From Myxococcales bacterium 68-20 (lineage in GTDB: Bacteria > Myxococcota_A > Polyangia > Polyangiales > Polyangiaceae), in the NCBI GenBank assembly GCA_001899635.1, contig MKVQ01000004.1, forward strand, positions 438,023-502,022: 64,000 nt of DNA. The letters are read 5' to 3'. The notes under the pieces are model-generated. The model saw nothing but the letters and a program-made list of their open reading frames with translations. It had not been told where the DNA came from and ran no database searches. The position numbers and the translations under genes were made by a program. Numbering within the stretch: the first letter of the stretch is position 1; each line of letters opens with the position of its first letter. This document shows, piece after piece, positions 51,539 to 61,144 of this stretch.

Positions 51539-53290
51539 CTACTTCGTGATCGGGGGAGCTGCGATGATTTTCAGATTCAGCCCCGCCGGGTACTGGAAGC
51601 TGGTGTTGTCGCCGTAGCCGATGACCTGAACACCGACGGGCTGCTTCGCCTTCAGCGAGTGGGCGCCGTCCTTGCCGCTCTTCGTCAGGTCGACGCGGAA
51701 CACGCCGTACGGCCCCTCGCCGATCATCGTCCACGGCGCGTCCAGCGGCGCGCCATCGAGCTGGATGTCCGCATCCACCGGCGCGGTGATGTCCGCGAAT
51801 TGGACCGGATAGTCGTTCGGCGCGAGGAAGACGTAGCTCGTACGGAACTGCTCGACGCTGGGGACGAAGCTCTGGTCCGGGTCGCCGCGGCGATCCCGAC
51901 CCGACGGGTCGGCCACGGTGGCGCCGAGGAGGAACGTCGCGACCCCGAACTCATTCGTTCCGGTCACCTCGAACGCATCGGCCAGGAGCTCACACTCGAC
52001 CGTCTCGCCGACGCCGAGCGTCTCGGGGCACCCCTCCGGCTTCGACGGCTTGTACGTGAGCACGGTGCCGTCCTTGTTCCCGTAGAGCCGCACCTTGTGC
52101 TTCATGGGGCCGCCCTTCGGAGCCGACGGAGGCGCCACGACGTAGCGCCGGCCGAGCGTCTCCGCGGGGAGGACCGTCTCCTCGATGTGATCGCAGGCCT
52201 GCTTGTTCGACGGGATGGAGATGCACGGAACGCTCGTGATGACCTGAACGGGCTTGTTCGTCTTCACGAGCGAGCCGCTGAAGTCGAACGAGTCGCCCTT
52301 CTCCGAGACGAGCTGCACGACGTCACCCGCGTTCGGGAGCGAGATCGTGAGCGTCTGGCCGCCCTCGGTCTGCGCGATCGTCTCTCCATCACGCGATGCG
52401 ACGACGCTCGCGGAAGATGCGAGGTGCACCATGGCCGTCGTCCCCGGCTGCGTGGCCGTGACCGTCATCACGGTGGGGACGAGACCGATCCTCGAGACGC
52501 CAGGCACCGACGCGCCGTTGTGGCCCATGACGCGATAGGTGCTCGTCATCGCCGTGCTCGGAAGGAGCAGCGAGGCGTCGTTCGAGAACGAGAAGCACCC
52601 CGACTTCACCGGCGGCCTACCAATGCCTTGGCTGCACCCGATCGTGGTGCCGGGGCACTGCGACCAGTCCTTCGGGCTTCCATCGAGCTCCTCGCCGCCC
52701 TCGCCTTTGTATTCGAGCGCGTTGAACTGGTAGACGATGACCGGGCTCGAGCTCACGAGGTGAAACGCGCCTCCGGGCACGACGGTGGAGACGTCCACCG
52801 GGATACCCGCGGTGCACTCGTTGAAGTCCGAGCCTTTGAGCTCGCGAACCCACGGCAGATAGATCTTCTTCAGCTCGCCCGCTTTGACGACGGCAGTCTT
52901 GTGCGTTCCGCTCGGGCCGGTGACCTGCACGTCCGCGTCCTGCTCACCCGTGTTCGCGACGACGACCGCAAAGTCGAAGATCGACCAGACCGGGTTCGGC
53001 GTGACGGTCGGCCAGTAGTCGCAACCGACATACGACTTCCGCTCCTCGGCCTCCTTGCAGTCGACGGGATCGCGCGTCTCGTCGAACGGCTTGTCGGTGC
53101 TCGGCCCACCGAAACCACCGCCGGGCGGCGGCTGTCCACCAGTCTCTTCGCCTCCCCCTCCCGGTCCCCCACCACCACCCGGGGCTTCGTCGTCGAAGCC
53201 GCTCCGGTTCGAACTGCTGCAAGCAACGAGCGCCGTCAGTGCGAGCACGAACGACGCCGAGGCCTTCCCCAGGACTCCAACCCTCTCCAT
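51539..53290 (-). CDS. IgGFc-binding-type lipoprotein (fourth copy)
   Basis: This is a 583-residue lipoprotein (lipobox ALVAC, Cys24), with a glycine-rich linker (PGGGGGPGGGGEE) and the same domain as the next gene downstream: SKVGCDYWPTVTPNP-like start, SIFDFAVVVANTG, SSPVIVYQFNALEYKGEGGE, VPCISIPSNKQACDHIEE and YGDNTSFQYPAGLNLKI. ATG 53290 is close to the plus-strand gene at 53434, so a divergent promoter lies in 53291-53433. Probably a cell-surface protein; the 'IgG Fc' name is historical and gives no function. Confidence 0.87.
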   Translation of the reverse strand: MERVGVLGKASASFVLALTALVACSSSNRSGFDDEAPGGGGGPGGGGEETGGQPPPGGGFGGPSTDKPFDETRDPVDCKEAEERKSYVGCDYWPTVTPNPVWSIFDFAVVVANTGEQDADVQVTGPSGTHKTAVVKAGELKKIYLPWVRELKGSDFNECTAGIPVDVSTVVPGGAFHLVSSSPVIVYQFNALEYKGEGGEELDGSPKDWSQCPGTTIGCSQGIGRPPVKSGCFSFSNDASLLLPSTAMTSTYRVMGHNGASVPGVSRIGLVPTVMTVTATQPGTTAMVHLASSASVVASRDGETIAQTEGGQTLTISLPNAGDVVQLVSEKGDSFDFSGSLVKTNKPVQVITSVPCISIPSNKQACDHIEETVLPAETLGRRYVVAPPSAPKGGPMKHKVRLYGNKDGTVLTYKPSKPEGCPETLGVGETVECELLADAFEVTGTNEFGVATFLLGATVADPSGRDRRGDPDQSFVPSVEQFRTSYVFLAPNDYPVQFADITAPVDADIQLDGAPLDAPWTMIGEGPYGVFRVDLTKSGKDGAHSLKAKQPVGVQVIGYGDNTSFQYPAGLNLKIIAAPPITK

Positions 53291-53433
53291 GTTCGGTGCT
53301 TAGCATCGCGACCTAAACCACGAGAAGGTCTGCGAAATGCTGAGATTGGGCGCGCCTTCATCGGCTGAGATCGGACGCGCGAGCACCATGCTAACGTCCG
53401 CGCCTTCTGCATGCAGGCGCAGGGATCGACGAC

Positions 53434-54636
53434 ATGAGCTCTTCGTCCGACAAGAGCTCGACAGCGGAGCCGATCCTCGTCCGGCTCGGCATCCGCTACT
53501 TCCACAACCTTTCGCGCACCGGCGGGAAGCCATCCGAAGGCGGCGACGCGATCCATCTGCTCAATGCGAACGAGCGCAAGGCACTGCGCAGAATCGAGCG
53601 CGGCGCAATCGTCCGCGCCGCGCTCGCCGGAGCGCTCTCGACGGTGATCGCCGGTGCGGTCGAGATCGGAATCGCGCTTCCGCTCCTCGGTCCGCATCCG
53701 TTGCATGCACCCCTCGCCGCTCAGATTCGCTTCTACGCCGTCGTCGGCGTGGCGACGATCATCACGTCGGTGATCGAGATTGCCTATCTGTACTGGGACG
53801 GCCTCCGCGCAGTGCACGGGCTCTCCCGCGAAGCGGGGCTCGATCTCTTTCCGGATCAAGACGACGACAAGGCGCTCGCAGGAGCGATGGCGCGCGCAGC
53901 CCTCGAGCTCCCGAACCCGACGGCGACCCTCTTCGGCGTCGATCCGAGACGCGAGGCCTCGAAGCTCCGGCTGCTCGTCGCGTCGCTCGTCTACAAGCTG
54001 AAGGTCAGCGTCACGAACTTCCTCATCAAGGCGCTCGTGCGACGCATGCTCGGTCGCGCCTTCGTGCGCGGGTGGCTCCCGTTCGTCGCAGTCCCGATCA
54101 CCGCGGGTTGGAACGCGTTCGTCTGCCGCCTCATCATGCGCGAGGCACGCATCCGAGCGATGGGCCCGTCGGCGGCGCGCGAGATGATCGACATCGTCTT
54201 CGGCGGTGGCGTCACGCTCTCCGCCGAAGGCAAGTCCGCCGTCCTCCGGGCAGTCGCGAGCTCGATCGTCCGCACGGAAGATCTCCACCCCAACCTCGGT
54301 GCGCTGCTCCGCGAGCTCGCTCGGCGCGTGGGCGAAGCGGCGAGCCTGAATCCGCACGATCGCCTCCTGACCGCGGACGCAGACGGCGATCTCGATGACA
54401 GCCGCGCGTTCCTCCGTTGCCTCTCCCGACTCGATCGCACCGAGCAGACGCTCGTGCTCCGCGTCCTGGCGATCGCCTCGATCATCGATGGCCGGCTGAC
54501 GCGCGCCGAGCGACGCCTCCTCGCCGAGGCTCGCGCGGTGTGCGCGTTGCCCCACGACCTGGCCGCAATCGAGCGCCTGCGCCGATCGTTCATCGACGGC
54601 GATCCCATCGATCCTCGGCAGATCCAGGCGCTCTGA
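53434..54636 (+). CDS. Integral membrane protein with TerB-like C-terminus
   Basis: This is a 400-residue protein with two hydrophobic hairpins: helices about 60-85 and 98-120, and two more about 190-235 (LPFVAVPITAGWNAFVCRL). The first 50 residues are cytoplasmic-like (LVRLGIRYFHNLSR). The C-terminal 80 residues (FLRCLSRLDRTEQTLVLRVLAIASIIDGRLTRAERRLL) resemble TerB-type helical domains in which Asp and Glu pairs may bind metal. The layout recalls the LBF_2804 family known from Leptospira; this match is from memory. Function unknown. Confidence 0.75.
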   Translation: MSSSSDKSSTAEPILVRLGIRYFHNLSRTGGKPSEGGDAIHLLNANERKALRRIERGAIVRAALAGALSTVIAGAVEIGIALPLLGPHPLHAPLAAQIRFYAVVGVATIITSVIEIAYLYWDGLRAVHGLSREAGLDLFPDQDDDKALAGAMARAALELPNPTATLFGVDPRREASKLRLLVASLVYKLKVSVTNFLIKALVRRMLGRAFVRGWLPFVAVPITAGWNAFVCRLIMREARIRAMGPSAAREMIDIVFGGGVTLSAEGKSAVLRAVASSIVRTEDLHPNLGALLRELARRVGEAASLNPHDRLLTADADGDLDDSRAFLRCLSRLDRTEQTLVLRVLAIASIIDGRLTRAERRLLAEARAVCALPHDLAAIERLRRSFIDGDPIDPRQIQAL

Positions 54637-54932
54637 CGACGAGCGGGGCCTGATATCGGCTGGGCCGTCCTTGTCGGGCCGCCTTCCGCTGCTAGAGTGC
54701 GCGCGCGTCACACGACGTACGGGGTGTGCACACAGTGACGCCGGGTCCAGCGCCGGACTCGAAGCTACGTAATTTGGGCCTCGCGCCCGATCACCGGCAG
54801 TGGTGCGTCTTCGGCGCTCGTTGAATTTCATTCGGTTTCACGCGTCGTCTGCCTGGCTGACCTCTTGCCAGGCGCGGTCTCGCCGGCGGTCTTCGAACCG
54901 TGGCGGCCTTTGATCCTCAGCGGAGCAACTTC

Positions 54933-56813
54933 ATGAGGCGTGTACCCCGCATCTTCCTGTTCAGCGCCCTCTTCCTCGTCGCTTGCGGTGTGGAGACGGC
55001 CCCCGCCGACTCGAACGGCTCCTCCTCGCCGGAGCCGTCGGGGCAGGGAACGGGGGCGGACCAAACGGAGCCCGGGACGAGCGATTCGACGGATCCGGAC
55101 GAGGACGTCGACGAGGAGCTGCCGGGCGCCATCGTCGCCGACCTCCGCGCCGACACGAATCGCGACGGCACCATCTCCTTCGACGGCAAAGCGGACGACG
55201 ACGGCGAAGACCTTTGGGACGGCAAGCACGGGGCCGTGTTCCTCGCGAACATCGACGACGACGAGGGGGCGTGCAACCCGAACCTCGACGATACGCAGGT
55301 CGCGAAGTGCAACGACGCCGCGGACGACGAGATCAACGGTCCGGATGATGCGCTCGACCTCGCACGCATCAAGACGAAGCCGTGGAGCGCGGCTCCGAAC
55401 GGAGCGTCCGCGACGATCACGTGGAACGCAGAAGCGCACGTCCACCTCTTCAAGGTGAAGGGCTCGTCGTTCACTCTCGTCGAGAGCGGAATGGAGCTCG
55501 ACGAGTCCGAGATCAAGAGCGGCATCGAGCTCGCGATCGAAGGCAAGGACATCGTGCGCGATCCAGACGAGTGGGACGGCTTCGTCGACATCACGCTCGC
55601 GGTCGACGCCGAGGGCAAGAGCAAGTCGGACAAGATCCGGATGCGCGTCGCGCCACTGCTCACGTACCACCACCTGCTCCCGACCGAACAGACGTGGGTC
55701 TCCGTCATGAACAATCAGGGCAACCAGGCCATGCGCGCGGACCTCGCGACCGCGCTCACCGCCGCCGGGTTGCCCGCGGTCCGCGGCGTCAACACGCAGG
55801 ACTCTTGGAACCAGGACTACTTCGAGACCGGCTTCATGTCGATGCCGGCGGCGGGCGGAAAGCAGCACGTCATCCGCGTCAACATCCGCTCGGCCAACAT
55901 CTACAACCAGAGCGCGTCCAACCCGCTCCGCACGGCCGGCCGCATCGTCTGGCAGCTCCGCGGCAAGGACACCGCCGGCATCCAGGAGTACAAGCCGCAG
56001 GCATCGCGCACGCAGGCGGAGCGGAGCTACGACTCGCTGAACTCGTTCGGCAACCTCGAGACGGTCCCGCCGTACAAGTTCAACGGACAGAGCTACCCGA
56101 TGGGTCGCGTCGTCCGCGGCTCGAGCTCCCAGGCGTACCCGGACAAGAACTTCACCAAGATGATGGAGGCGCAGAAGGTCCAGCCTCCGATCTACGTCGA
56201 CACGTCCTGGCTCGCCGTCAGTCACATCGACGAGACGGTGTCGTTCGTGAAGGCGAACAACGCGCGCGGCTGGGTGATGCTCGCCAACGACGCGACGATG
56301 GCGAAGAACATGCTCCAGGCGCGAGCGAACGCCGGCCAGGGCAGCACGCAGCTCCATGTCGGCAAGTTCTGGACGACCGGAAACGCGCAGGTGTCGATCA
56401 ACCAGGTCCTCTCCGACACCGACGTCATGAGCGCCAGTGCCGAGGCGGCCGTCGAGGTCGCCGCGCAGATCGCGATCATCAAGGCAGAGACGGGCCTCAC
56501 CGATGCCGAGATCGTCAAGGTCCCGTTCCTCCACCAGAGCACCGACGGCTACTCCGTCGCGTACCAGCCGGGCATGGTGAACGGCATCTACCTCTCCAAC
56601 GGGCACTTCGTCTCGCCCGATCCCCACGGACCGGTGATCGGCGGACAGGACATCTTCAAGCAGGCGATGACCGCCGCGCTCGCGCCGTTCAACATCACCG
56701 TGCACTACGCCGAGGACTGGGACACGTATCACCGCCAGCTCGGTGAGGTTCATTGCGGAACGAACTCGACCCGGCAGATCCCTCAGGCCAAATGGTGGGA
56801 GAGCGGACGATGA
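54933..56813 (+). CDS. Secreted protein-arginine deiminase (PAD) homologue
   Basis: This is a 626-residue lipoprotein (LFLVAC, Cys18; Ser/Pro/Asp linker to about residue 65). Residues about 66-225 correspond to the central PAD domain: ADTNRDGTISFDG, GAVFLANIDDDEGACN and DDEINGPDDALDL align with the calcium-binding region of vertebrate PADs. Residues about 225-626 are the catalytic domain, with the full catalytic set: Asp295 (WNQDYFETGF), His431 and Asp433 (VSHIDETVSFV) and Cys608 (GEVHCGTNSTRQ). PADs convert peptidyl arginine to citrulline with calcium. ATG 54933 has GGAG eight bases upstream. The stop overlaps the HEAT-repeat gene, so the pair is co-translated. Extracellular action is likely. 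Confidence 0.9.
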   Translation: MRRVPRIFLFSALFLVACGVETAPADSNGSSSPEPSGQGTGADQTEPGTSDSTDPDEDVDEELPGAIVADLRADTNRDGTISFDGKADDDGEDLWDGKHGAVFLANIDDDEGACNPNLDDTQVAKCNDAADDEINGPDDALDLARIKTKPWSAAPNGASATITWNAEAHVHLFKVKGSSFTLVESGMELDESEIKSGIELAIEGKDIVRDPDEWDGFVDITLAVDAEGKSKSDKIRMRVAPLLTYHHLLPTEQTWVSVMNNQGNQAMRADLATALTAAGLPAVRGVNTQDSWNQDYFETGFMSMPAAGGKQHVIRVNIRSANIYNQSASNPLRTAGRIVWQLRGKDTAGIQEYKPQASRTQAERSYDSLNSFGNLETVPPYKFNGQSYPMGRVVRGSSSQAYPDKNFTKMMEAQKVQPPIYVDTSWLAVSHIDETVSFVKANNARGWVMLANDATMAKNMLQARANAGQGSTQLHVGKFWTTGNAQVSINQVLSDTDVMSASAEAAVEVAAQIAIIKAETGLTDAEIVKVPFLHQSTDGYSVAYQPGMVNGIYLSNGHFVSPDPHGPVIGGQDIFKQAMTAALAPFNITVHYAEDWDTYHRQLGEVHCGTNSTRQIPQAKWWESGR

Positions 56814-57760
56814 GGACCATGAACATTGCACGCAAGTCGTTCGCTGGCATCGCCCTCTCGCTCGCCCTTCTCGGCATGAGCACCACCGCCTCCGCCGCCG
56901 GCGCCGGGCTCGACGCGAGCGTTCTCCCAAAGGCGACGCAGCAGGAGCTCCGGACGGAGATCGAGAAGGCCCGCGCCGCAACGCCCGAGCTGTTCAAGGC
57001 CGTCGCGGACGTCGCCGCGCGGGCGAAGGAGCTCGAGGCCGGTGCGCGCGCTCGGGGGATCCCGCTCACGATGCACTTCAAGCCCCTCGGCAACCGGGCG
57101 CTCTATCCGCTGATCGACGCGCTCGTATTCGACTCGCACGCTCCGGCGGACCTCCCGCCGATCGCGGCCTCTGCGCTTCGCCTCGGCCTCATCGAGGCGG
57201 TCGGCAGCATCCGCGACGCGCGCGCGATCCCCGTCCTCGCGAAGCTCCTCGAGCTCGGGCGTGACGACAAGACGGTCCGCGCCTCTTCGGAGGCCCTCGC
57301 TCGCATCGGCACCGACGACGCGCTGACGCTCCTCACGACGGCCGTGGCCTTGGCCACTCCCGACAGTGACCGTGAGCGAGCGATCCTCGCCGGGATGCAC
57401 GACGCCCGCCGCGAGAGCGCAGCCCATTTCCTCGCCAAGCGGCTCGAGCAGACCCCCGACGGCGAGACCGCCCGCGTGATCGTCAAGTCGCTCGGCGGCG
57501 TCGGCAACTCGTGGGCCTGGAAGACGCTCAGCGACCAGCGCGAGGCATCGGCGACGCGCGCCATCGCGGCGAACGCCCTCGTCGATGCGTACGTCCGCTT
57601 CGGCGGCGAGGTGCGCGAGCAGGCCGCAAAGGCGATCCTCGTCGTCGACGACGCGAGCACGCCGACGTTGATCGCACAGGCGAGGAAGGGCGCGTCCACC
57701 GACATCGCGGCCGCGCTCGACGCGCTCGATCGTCGCTTCGCGGCCAACCCGATCCGCTGA
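56810..57760 (+). CDS. Secreted HEAT-repeat protein coupled to the PAD homologue
   Basis: This is a 316-residue protein with a Sec signal peptide (IALSLALLGMSTTASA) and no lipobox. The mature part is made of helical repeats typical of HEAT/PBS-lyase-like scaffolds: GLIEAVGSIRDARAIPVLAKLLEL, EALARIGTDDALTLLTTA and HFLAKRLEQTPDGETARVIVKSLGGVG. ATG 56810 overlaps the PAD stop (ATGA); ATG 56819 is an alternative. Such scaffolds bind proteins, so a role as partner, activator or inhibitor of the deiminase is a natural inference. A hairpin terminator follows. Confidence 0.85.
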   Translation: MRTMNIARKSFAGIALSLALLGMSTTASAAGAGLDASVLPKATQQELRTEIEKARAATPELFKAVADVAARAKELEAGARARGIPLTMHFKPLGNRALYPLIDALVFDSHAPADLPPIAASALRLGLIEAVGSIRDARAIPVLAKLLELGRDDKTVRASSEALARIGTDDALTLLTTAVALATPDSDRERAILAGMHDARRESAAHFLAKRLEQTPDGETARVIVKSLGGVGNSWAWKTLSDQREASATRAIAANALVDAYVRFGGEVREQAAKAILVVDDASTPTLIAQARKGASTDIAAALDALDRRFAANPIR

Positions 57761-58176
57761 TCGAGACGCGCGACACATCGCCCAGCGGGAGCGTCTCGAG
57801 AGGCGCTCCCGCTTTGCTTTTCGTGCTCCGCATGGATTGAGTGGGATTCATGCGAAAAGGCGCACGTGTCGCGAAAGCTCGAGCCGTGGTAGCTGCTTGG
57901 ACCGACGGCGGACGTTCGCGGACGTGGCATGCCCGATGCGAGGTCCGCTGATGCGAAGGCGGTCCACCGCTTTCGCCCGCGAGCTCGACCGAGACCTTCC
58001 ATGTTCGCACCGGGAAACCTCTCCGCCACCTGGCCCGTACCGCTGAACCAGACAGCTTCGCCCCAGAGCGTCGAAACGAGAGGCCGACTCGAGCGCACGC
58101 TCGACACGATCGACGACCGGACGAAGGGAGGCATCGCCCCTCGGCCGGAGCGCGGGCTCACCCGAGGAAGCCACCG
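57761..58176. other. Gene-free interval with terminator
   Basis: About 416 bases. The left edge has the terminator of the PAD/HEAT operon; the rest has only short Arg-rich frames without ribosome-binding sites. The right part must hold the promoter of the TauE-like gene; GAGGAAGCC is seen just before ATG 58177. Confidence 0.5.
57784..57813 (+). terminator. Terminator of the PAD/HEAT operon
   Basis: A 10-bp stem (AGCGGGAGCG) with a 10-base loop followed by TTGCTTTTCG, 24 bases past the stop. Confidence 0.75.
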
Positions 58177-59007
58177 ATGCCGTTCGTGCTAGCGCTCTCC
58201 GCGCTCCTCGCGCTCCTCATCGGCGTCGTGCTCGGGATGCTCGGCGGCGGCGGCGCGATCCTCACACTCCCGCTGCTCGTCTACGTGCTGCACCTCGAGC
58301 CGAAGACGGCGATCGCAACCTCGCTGTTCGTCGTCGGCACGACGAGCGCCGTGGCGACCGTGATGCACGCACGTGCAGGCGCCGTCCGCTGGAAGATCGC
58401 CGCCATCTTCGGGCTCGCGGCGGTCGCGGGAGCGTATTCGGGTGGACGCCTGGCACGCCACATCCCGGCCACCGCCCTGCTCGTGCTCTTCGGGGTCGTG
58501 ATGGTCACGACCTCTCTCGCGATGTTGAGAGCGAAGACGGCGCCCGAGCCCACGACGACCGAGCGTGCACTCCGTCTCGGTCGCATGGTCGTGCTCGGCG
58601 CAGCCGTAGGTGTCCTGTCCGGCCTCATCGGCGCCGGCGGAGGCTTCCTCATCGTGCCCGTGCTGTCGCTGTTCGGTGGGCTCTCGCTACGAGAAGCGAT
58701 CGGGACCTCGATCTTCGTCATCACGTTCCAGTCGTTCGCAGGCTTCGTCGGTCACACCGCTCACGTCGAGCTCGACTGGACACTCGTGCTCGAGCTCAGC
58801 GGCGCAGCCGCCGTCGGCAGCATCGTCGGCTCGGCCGCCGGGGCGAAGGTCCCCACGAACTTGCTCCGCCGCGCGTTCGCATGGCTCGTCCTCGCGATGG
58901 GGCTCTTCATGTTCGCCACCAACCTCCAGCCCCGGCTCGCCATCGTCGCGAGCGGCCTGACGCTGCTCGCGATCGCGATCGTGAGGCCGTGGCGCTCCCG
59001 GTCGTGA
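58177..59007 (+). CDS. TauE/SafE family sulfite/anion exporter
   Basis: This is a 276-residue membrane protein with eight hydrophobic helices in two related halves; each half begins with a Gly-rich motif (GMLGGGGAILTLPLLV at residue 20; GLIGAGGGFLIVPVLS near 150), the TauE/SafE signature. Family members move sulfite, sulfonates or sulfoacetate across the inner membrane. It converges on the fused APS kinase/ATP sulfurylase gene 20 bases away, so a link to sulfur metabolism is plausible. Confidence 0.9.
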   Translation: MPFVLALSALLALLIGVVLGMLGGGGAILTLPLLVYVLHLEPKTAIATSLFVVGTTSAVATVMHARAGAVRWKIAAIFGLAAVAGAYSGGRLARHIPATALLVLFGVVMVTTSLAMLRAKTAPEPTTTERALRLGRMVVLGAAVGVLSGLIGAGGGFLIVPVLSLFGGLSLREAIGTSIFVITFQSFAGFVGHTAHVELDWTLVLELSGAAAVGSIVGSAAGAKVPTNLLRRAFAWLVLAMGLFMFATNLQPRLAIVASGLTLLAIAIVRPWRSRS

Positions 59008-59027
59008 GTCGGCGCTCGCTCGCCGGC

Positions 59028-60860
59028 TCACCCGCCCCGGCGTGATGCCAGGAGCCGGTCGAGCGTTCGGGATGCGGCGTCGAAGACTCTGCGCGCGCCC
59101 CCCGCTCTGCGCGGCGCTCGCGCTACCGGAATGGCAGGCCTCCTTCCTCCGCGCGCTTCGTCGAGAAGGATCTGCGCGACCTCGGGACGACTGAACTCGG
59201 GCGGCGGCATCTCACCGGCTCGGAGCAGCTCGCGCACCTGGGTGCCGGAGAGAGAGATGCGTGTCGATGCATCGCCAGGAGCAGTCTTGTCGGTGGCCAT
59301 CCCGCCAACGACGGTCGACCAGAACGCGGCGTCGAAGTCGAGCGGCTCGATCCCGAGCTCGCTCGGAGAGAAATCATCGAAGGCCTTCTGCGCGTCATAG
59401 ACACCGTAGTAGTGACCGACCCCCGCGTGATCGCGTCCCACGATGAAGTGCGAGCAGCCGTAGTTCTTGCGAACGAGCGCGTGGAAGATCGCTTCGCGCG
59501 GCCCCGCGTAGCGCATCGCAGCCGGATAGAGCGCGAGGAGGACGCGTGAGCGCGGATAGTAGTTTTCGATCAGGACCTCGTAGCAGCGCATCCGGACGGA
59601 CGCCGGGATGTCGCCTTTCTTCGTCGCTCCGACGAGGGGGTGCAGCAGTAGCCCATCGCAGATCTCGAGCGCGCACTTGGTGATGTACTCGTGCGCCCGG
59701 TGGATGGGATTGCGCGTCTGGAATCCCACGATGCGCCGCCAGCCCCGCTCCTCGAAGATCGCACGCGTCTCCGCCGGATCCCGCGGATAGCCCGGCAGCT
59801 CGGAGGCGAGCGGGCGATCGAGCAGTCGGACCTCGCCGCCGAGATACACGTCGCCCGACGACATGAGGTAGGCCACGCCCGGATGCGACTCGTCGTCCGT
59901 GCGGTACACCTCGCGTGCCTCGAGCGCCTTGTCCGGGCTCCAGCGATCGGCGATCTCCATCACCGCGACGAGGCGACCGTCGGGCACCGCGAGCGCAACC
60001 TCGGAGCCCGGAGCGAGCTCTTCTGCCTCGTCACGCGCCACCGCGAGGGTGATCGGGATCGACCAGACGAGGCCGTTCTCGAGCCGTCGCTCGCGGACCA
60101 CGCGCAGGTAGTCGCGCGCCGTCATGAACCCCTTCAGCGGCGAATAGGCTCCAGTCCCGATGAGCTCCAGATCGCTTGCGCCGCGGTCGTCGAGCGTCAC
60201 TCGGGGTAGCCCGGCGGCGCGCTCGAGGAGGCGCTCCCTCGCGGAGCCGCGAGCGAAACGGTCGACGAGCTCACCGCCATGCGGCGGCACGAGCCCCCTC
60301 TTCGCGACTGCCACGGCCAGCGCGCCGCGACCGACGTAGCCGAGCTCCTCGAGCTTCGCGAGGATCTTGCCGAGGCTCTCCTCTGGAGACTCGCGATCGC
60401 TCCGTACGACGACCTCGGGCGCGAGGGGAGCCTCGTACGGATCGTCGACCCCCGTGAACTCCTTGATCTCGCCGGCGCGCGCGCGAGCGTAGAGGCCTTT
60501 GACGTCGCGACGCTCCAGCACCTCGATCGGACACTCACAGTAGACCTCGCAGAAGCGGCCGATCGATCTCCGCTGCTCGTCGCGAATCTCACGGTAGGGG
60601 CTGATCGCAGCAGTGATCGCGCACCCACCGGACCGAGCGACGAGCTTGGCGACGAAGCCGATGCGCCGGATGTTCGTGTCACGGTCCTCGCGCGAGAAGC
60701 CGAGCCCCTTCGACAGATGTGTCCGGACGACGTCGCCGTCGAGCGACTCGACGTGCACGCCGCGCTTCGGGAGCTCCGCAGACAGCATGGCCGCCAGCGT
60801 CGATTTTCCGGAGCCCGAGAGCCCCGTGAACCAGACGACGAAACCCTCCGACGAGGTCAT
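59028..60860 (-). CDS. cysC-sat: Bifunctional APS kinase / ATP sulfurylase
   Basis: This is a 610-residue fusion. The N-terminal about 190 residues are APS kinase: P-loop [35 protein letters not shown]-like [14 protein letters not shown], and [14 protein letters not shown]. The C-terminal about 400 residues are ATP sulfurylase: [25 protein letters not shown] (the HxxH-type nucleotide site) and [12 protein letters not shown]. Sulfurylase makes APS from sulfate and ATP; the kinase makes PAPS. The kinase-first order is that of animal PAPS synthetases and of some bacteria. ATG 60860 is preceded by GAGGAG. It could serve sulfate assimilation or sulfation. Confidence 0.93.
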   Translation of the reverse strand: MTSSEGFVVWFTGLSGSGKSTLAAMLSAELPKRGVHVESLDGDVVRTHLSKGLGFSREDRDTNIRRIGFVAKLVARSGGCAITAAISPYREIRDEQRRSIGRFCEVYCECPIEVLERRDVKGLYARARAGEIKEFTGVDDPYEAPLAPEVVVRSDRESPEESLGKILAKLEELGYVGRGALAVAVAKRGLVPPHGGELVDRFARGSARERLLERAAGLPRVTLDDRGASDLELIGTGAYSPLKGFMTARDYLRVVRERRLENGLVWSIPITLAVARDEAEELAPGSEVALAVPDGRLVAVMEIADRWSPDKALEAREVYRTDDESHPGVAYLMSSGDVYLGGEVRLLDRPLASELPGYPRDPAETRAIFEERGWRRIVGFQTRNPIHRAHEYITKCALEICDGLLLHPLVGATKKGDIPASVRMRCYEVLIENYYPRSRVLLALYPAAMRYAGPREAIFHALVRKNYGCSHFIVGRDHAGVGHYYGVYDAQKAFDDFSPSELGIEPLDFDAAFWSTVVGGMATDKTAPGDASTRISLSGTQVRELLRAGEMPPPEFSRPEVAQILLDEARGGRRPAIPVARAPRRAGGARRVFDAASRTLDRLLASRRGG

Positions 60861-61084
60861 CGTTCTCCTCTCCTCCAGTCGCGCGACCACCGAGACGAAC
60901 GCACGCGTCGTGCCTCCGCTCAGGGCACGACGGCACGGTTAGCGGGTCGACCTATCGACGTCAGGCGTGCGCAGCCGAGGACGCCCGTGCGCTCGACGCG
61001 CATCGTCTGCGCTCACGCTCCCGGTTCCGGCCACCGCTACGGTGCATGCAAACGCGCCCAGCGCGGAACGCACGCGCACGAAAA

Positions 61085-61110
61085 AGGGGAGCGACGCTTG
61101 CCGCTCCCCT
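61085..61110 (-). terminator. Rho-independent terminator of the outer-membrane protein gene
   Basis: A nine-bp stem (AGGGGAGCG / CGCTCCCCT), eight-base loop, then five T on the minus strand; about 35 bases after the stop at 61145. Confidence 0.85.
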
Positions 61111-61144
61111 CGTCGGGTCGATCTGGACCTGAGCGCTTAGGAGC

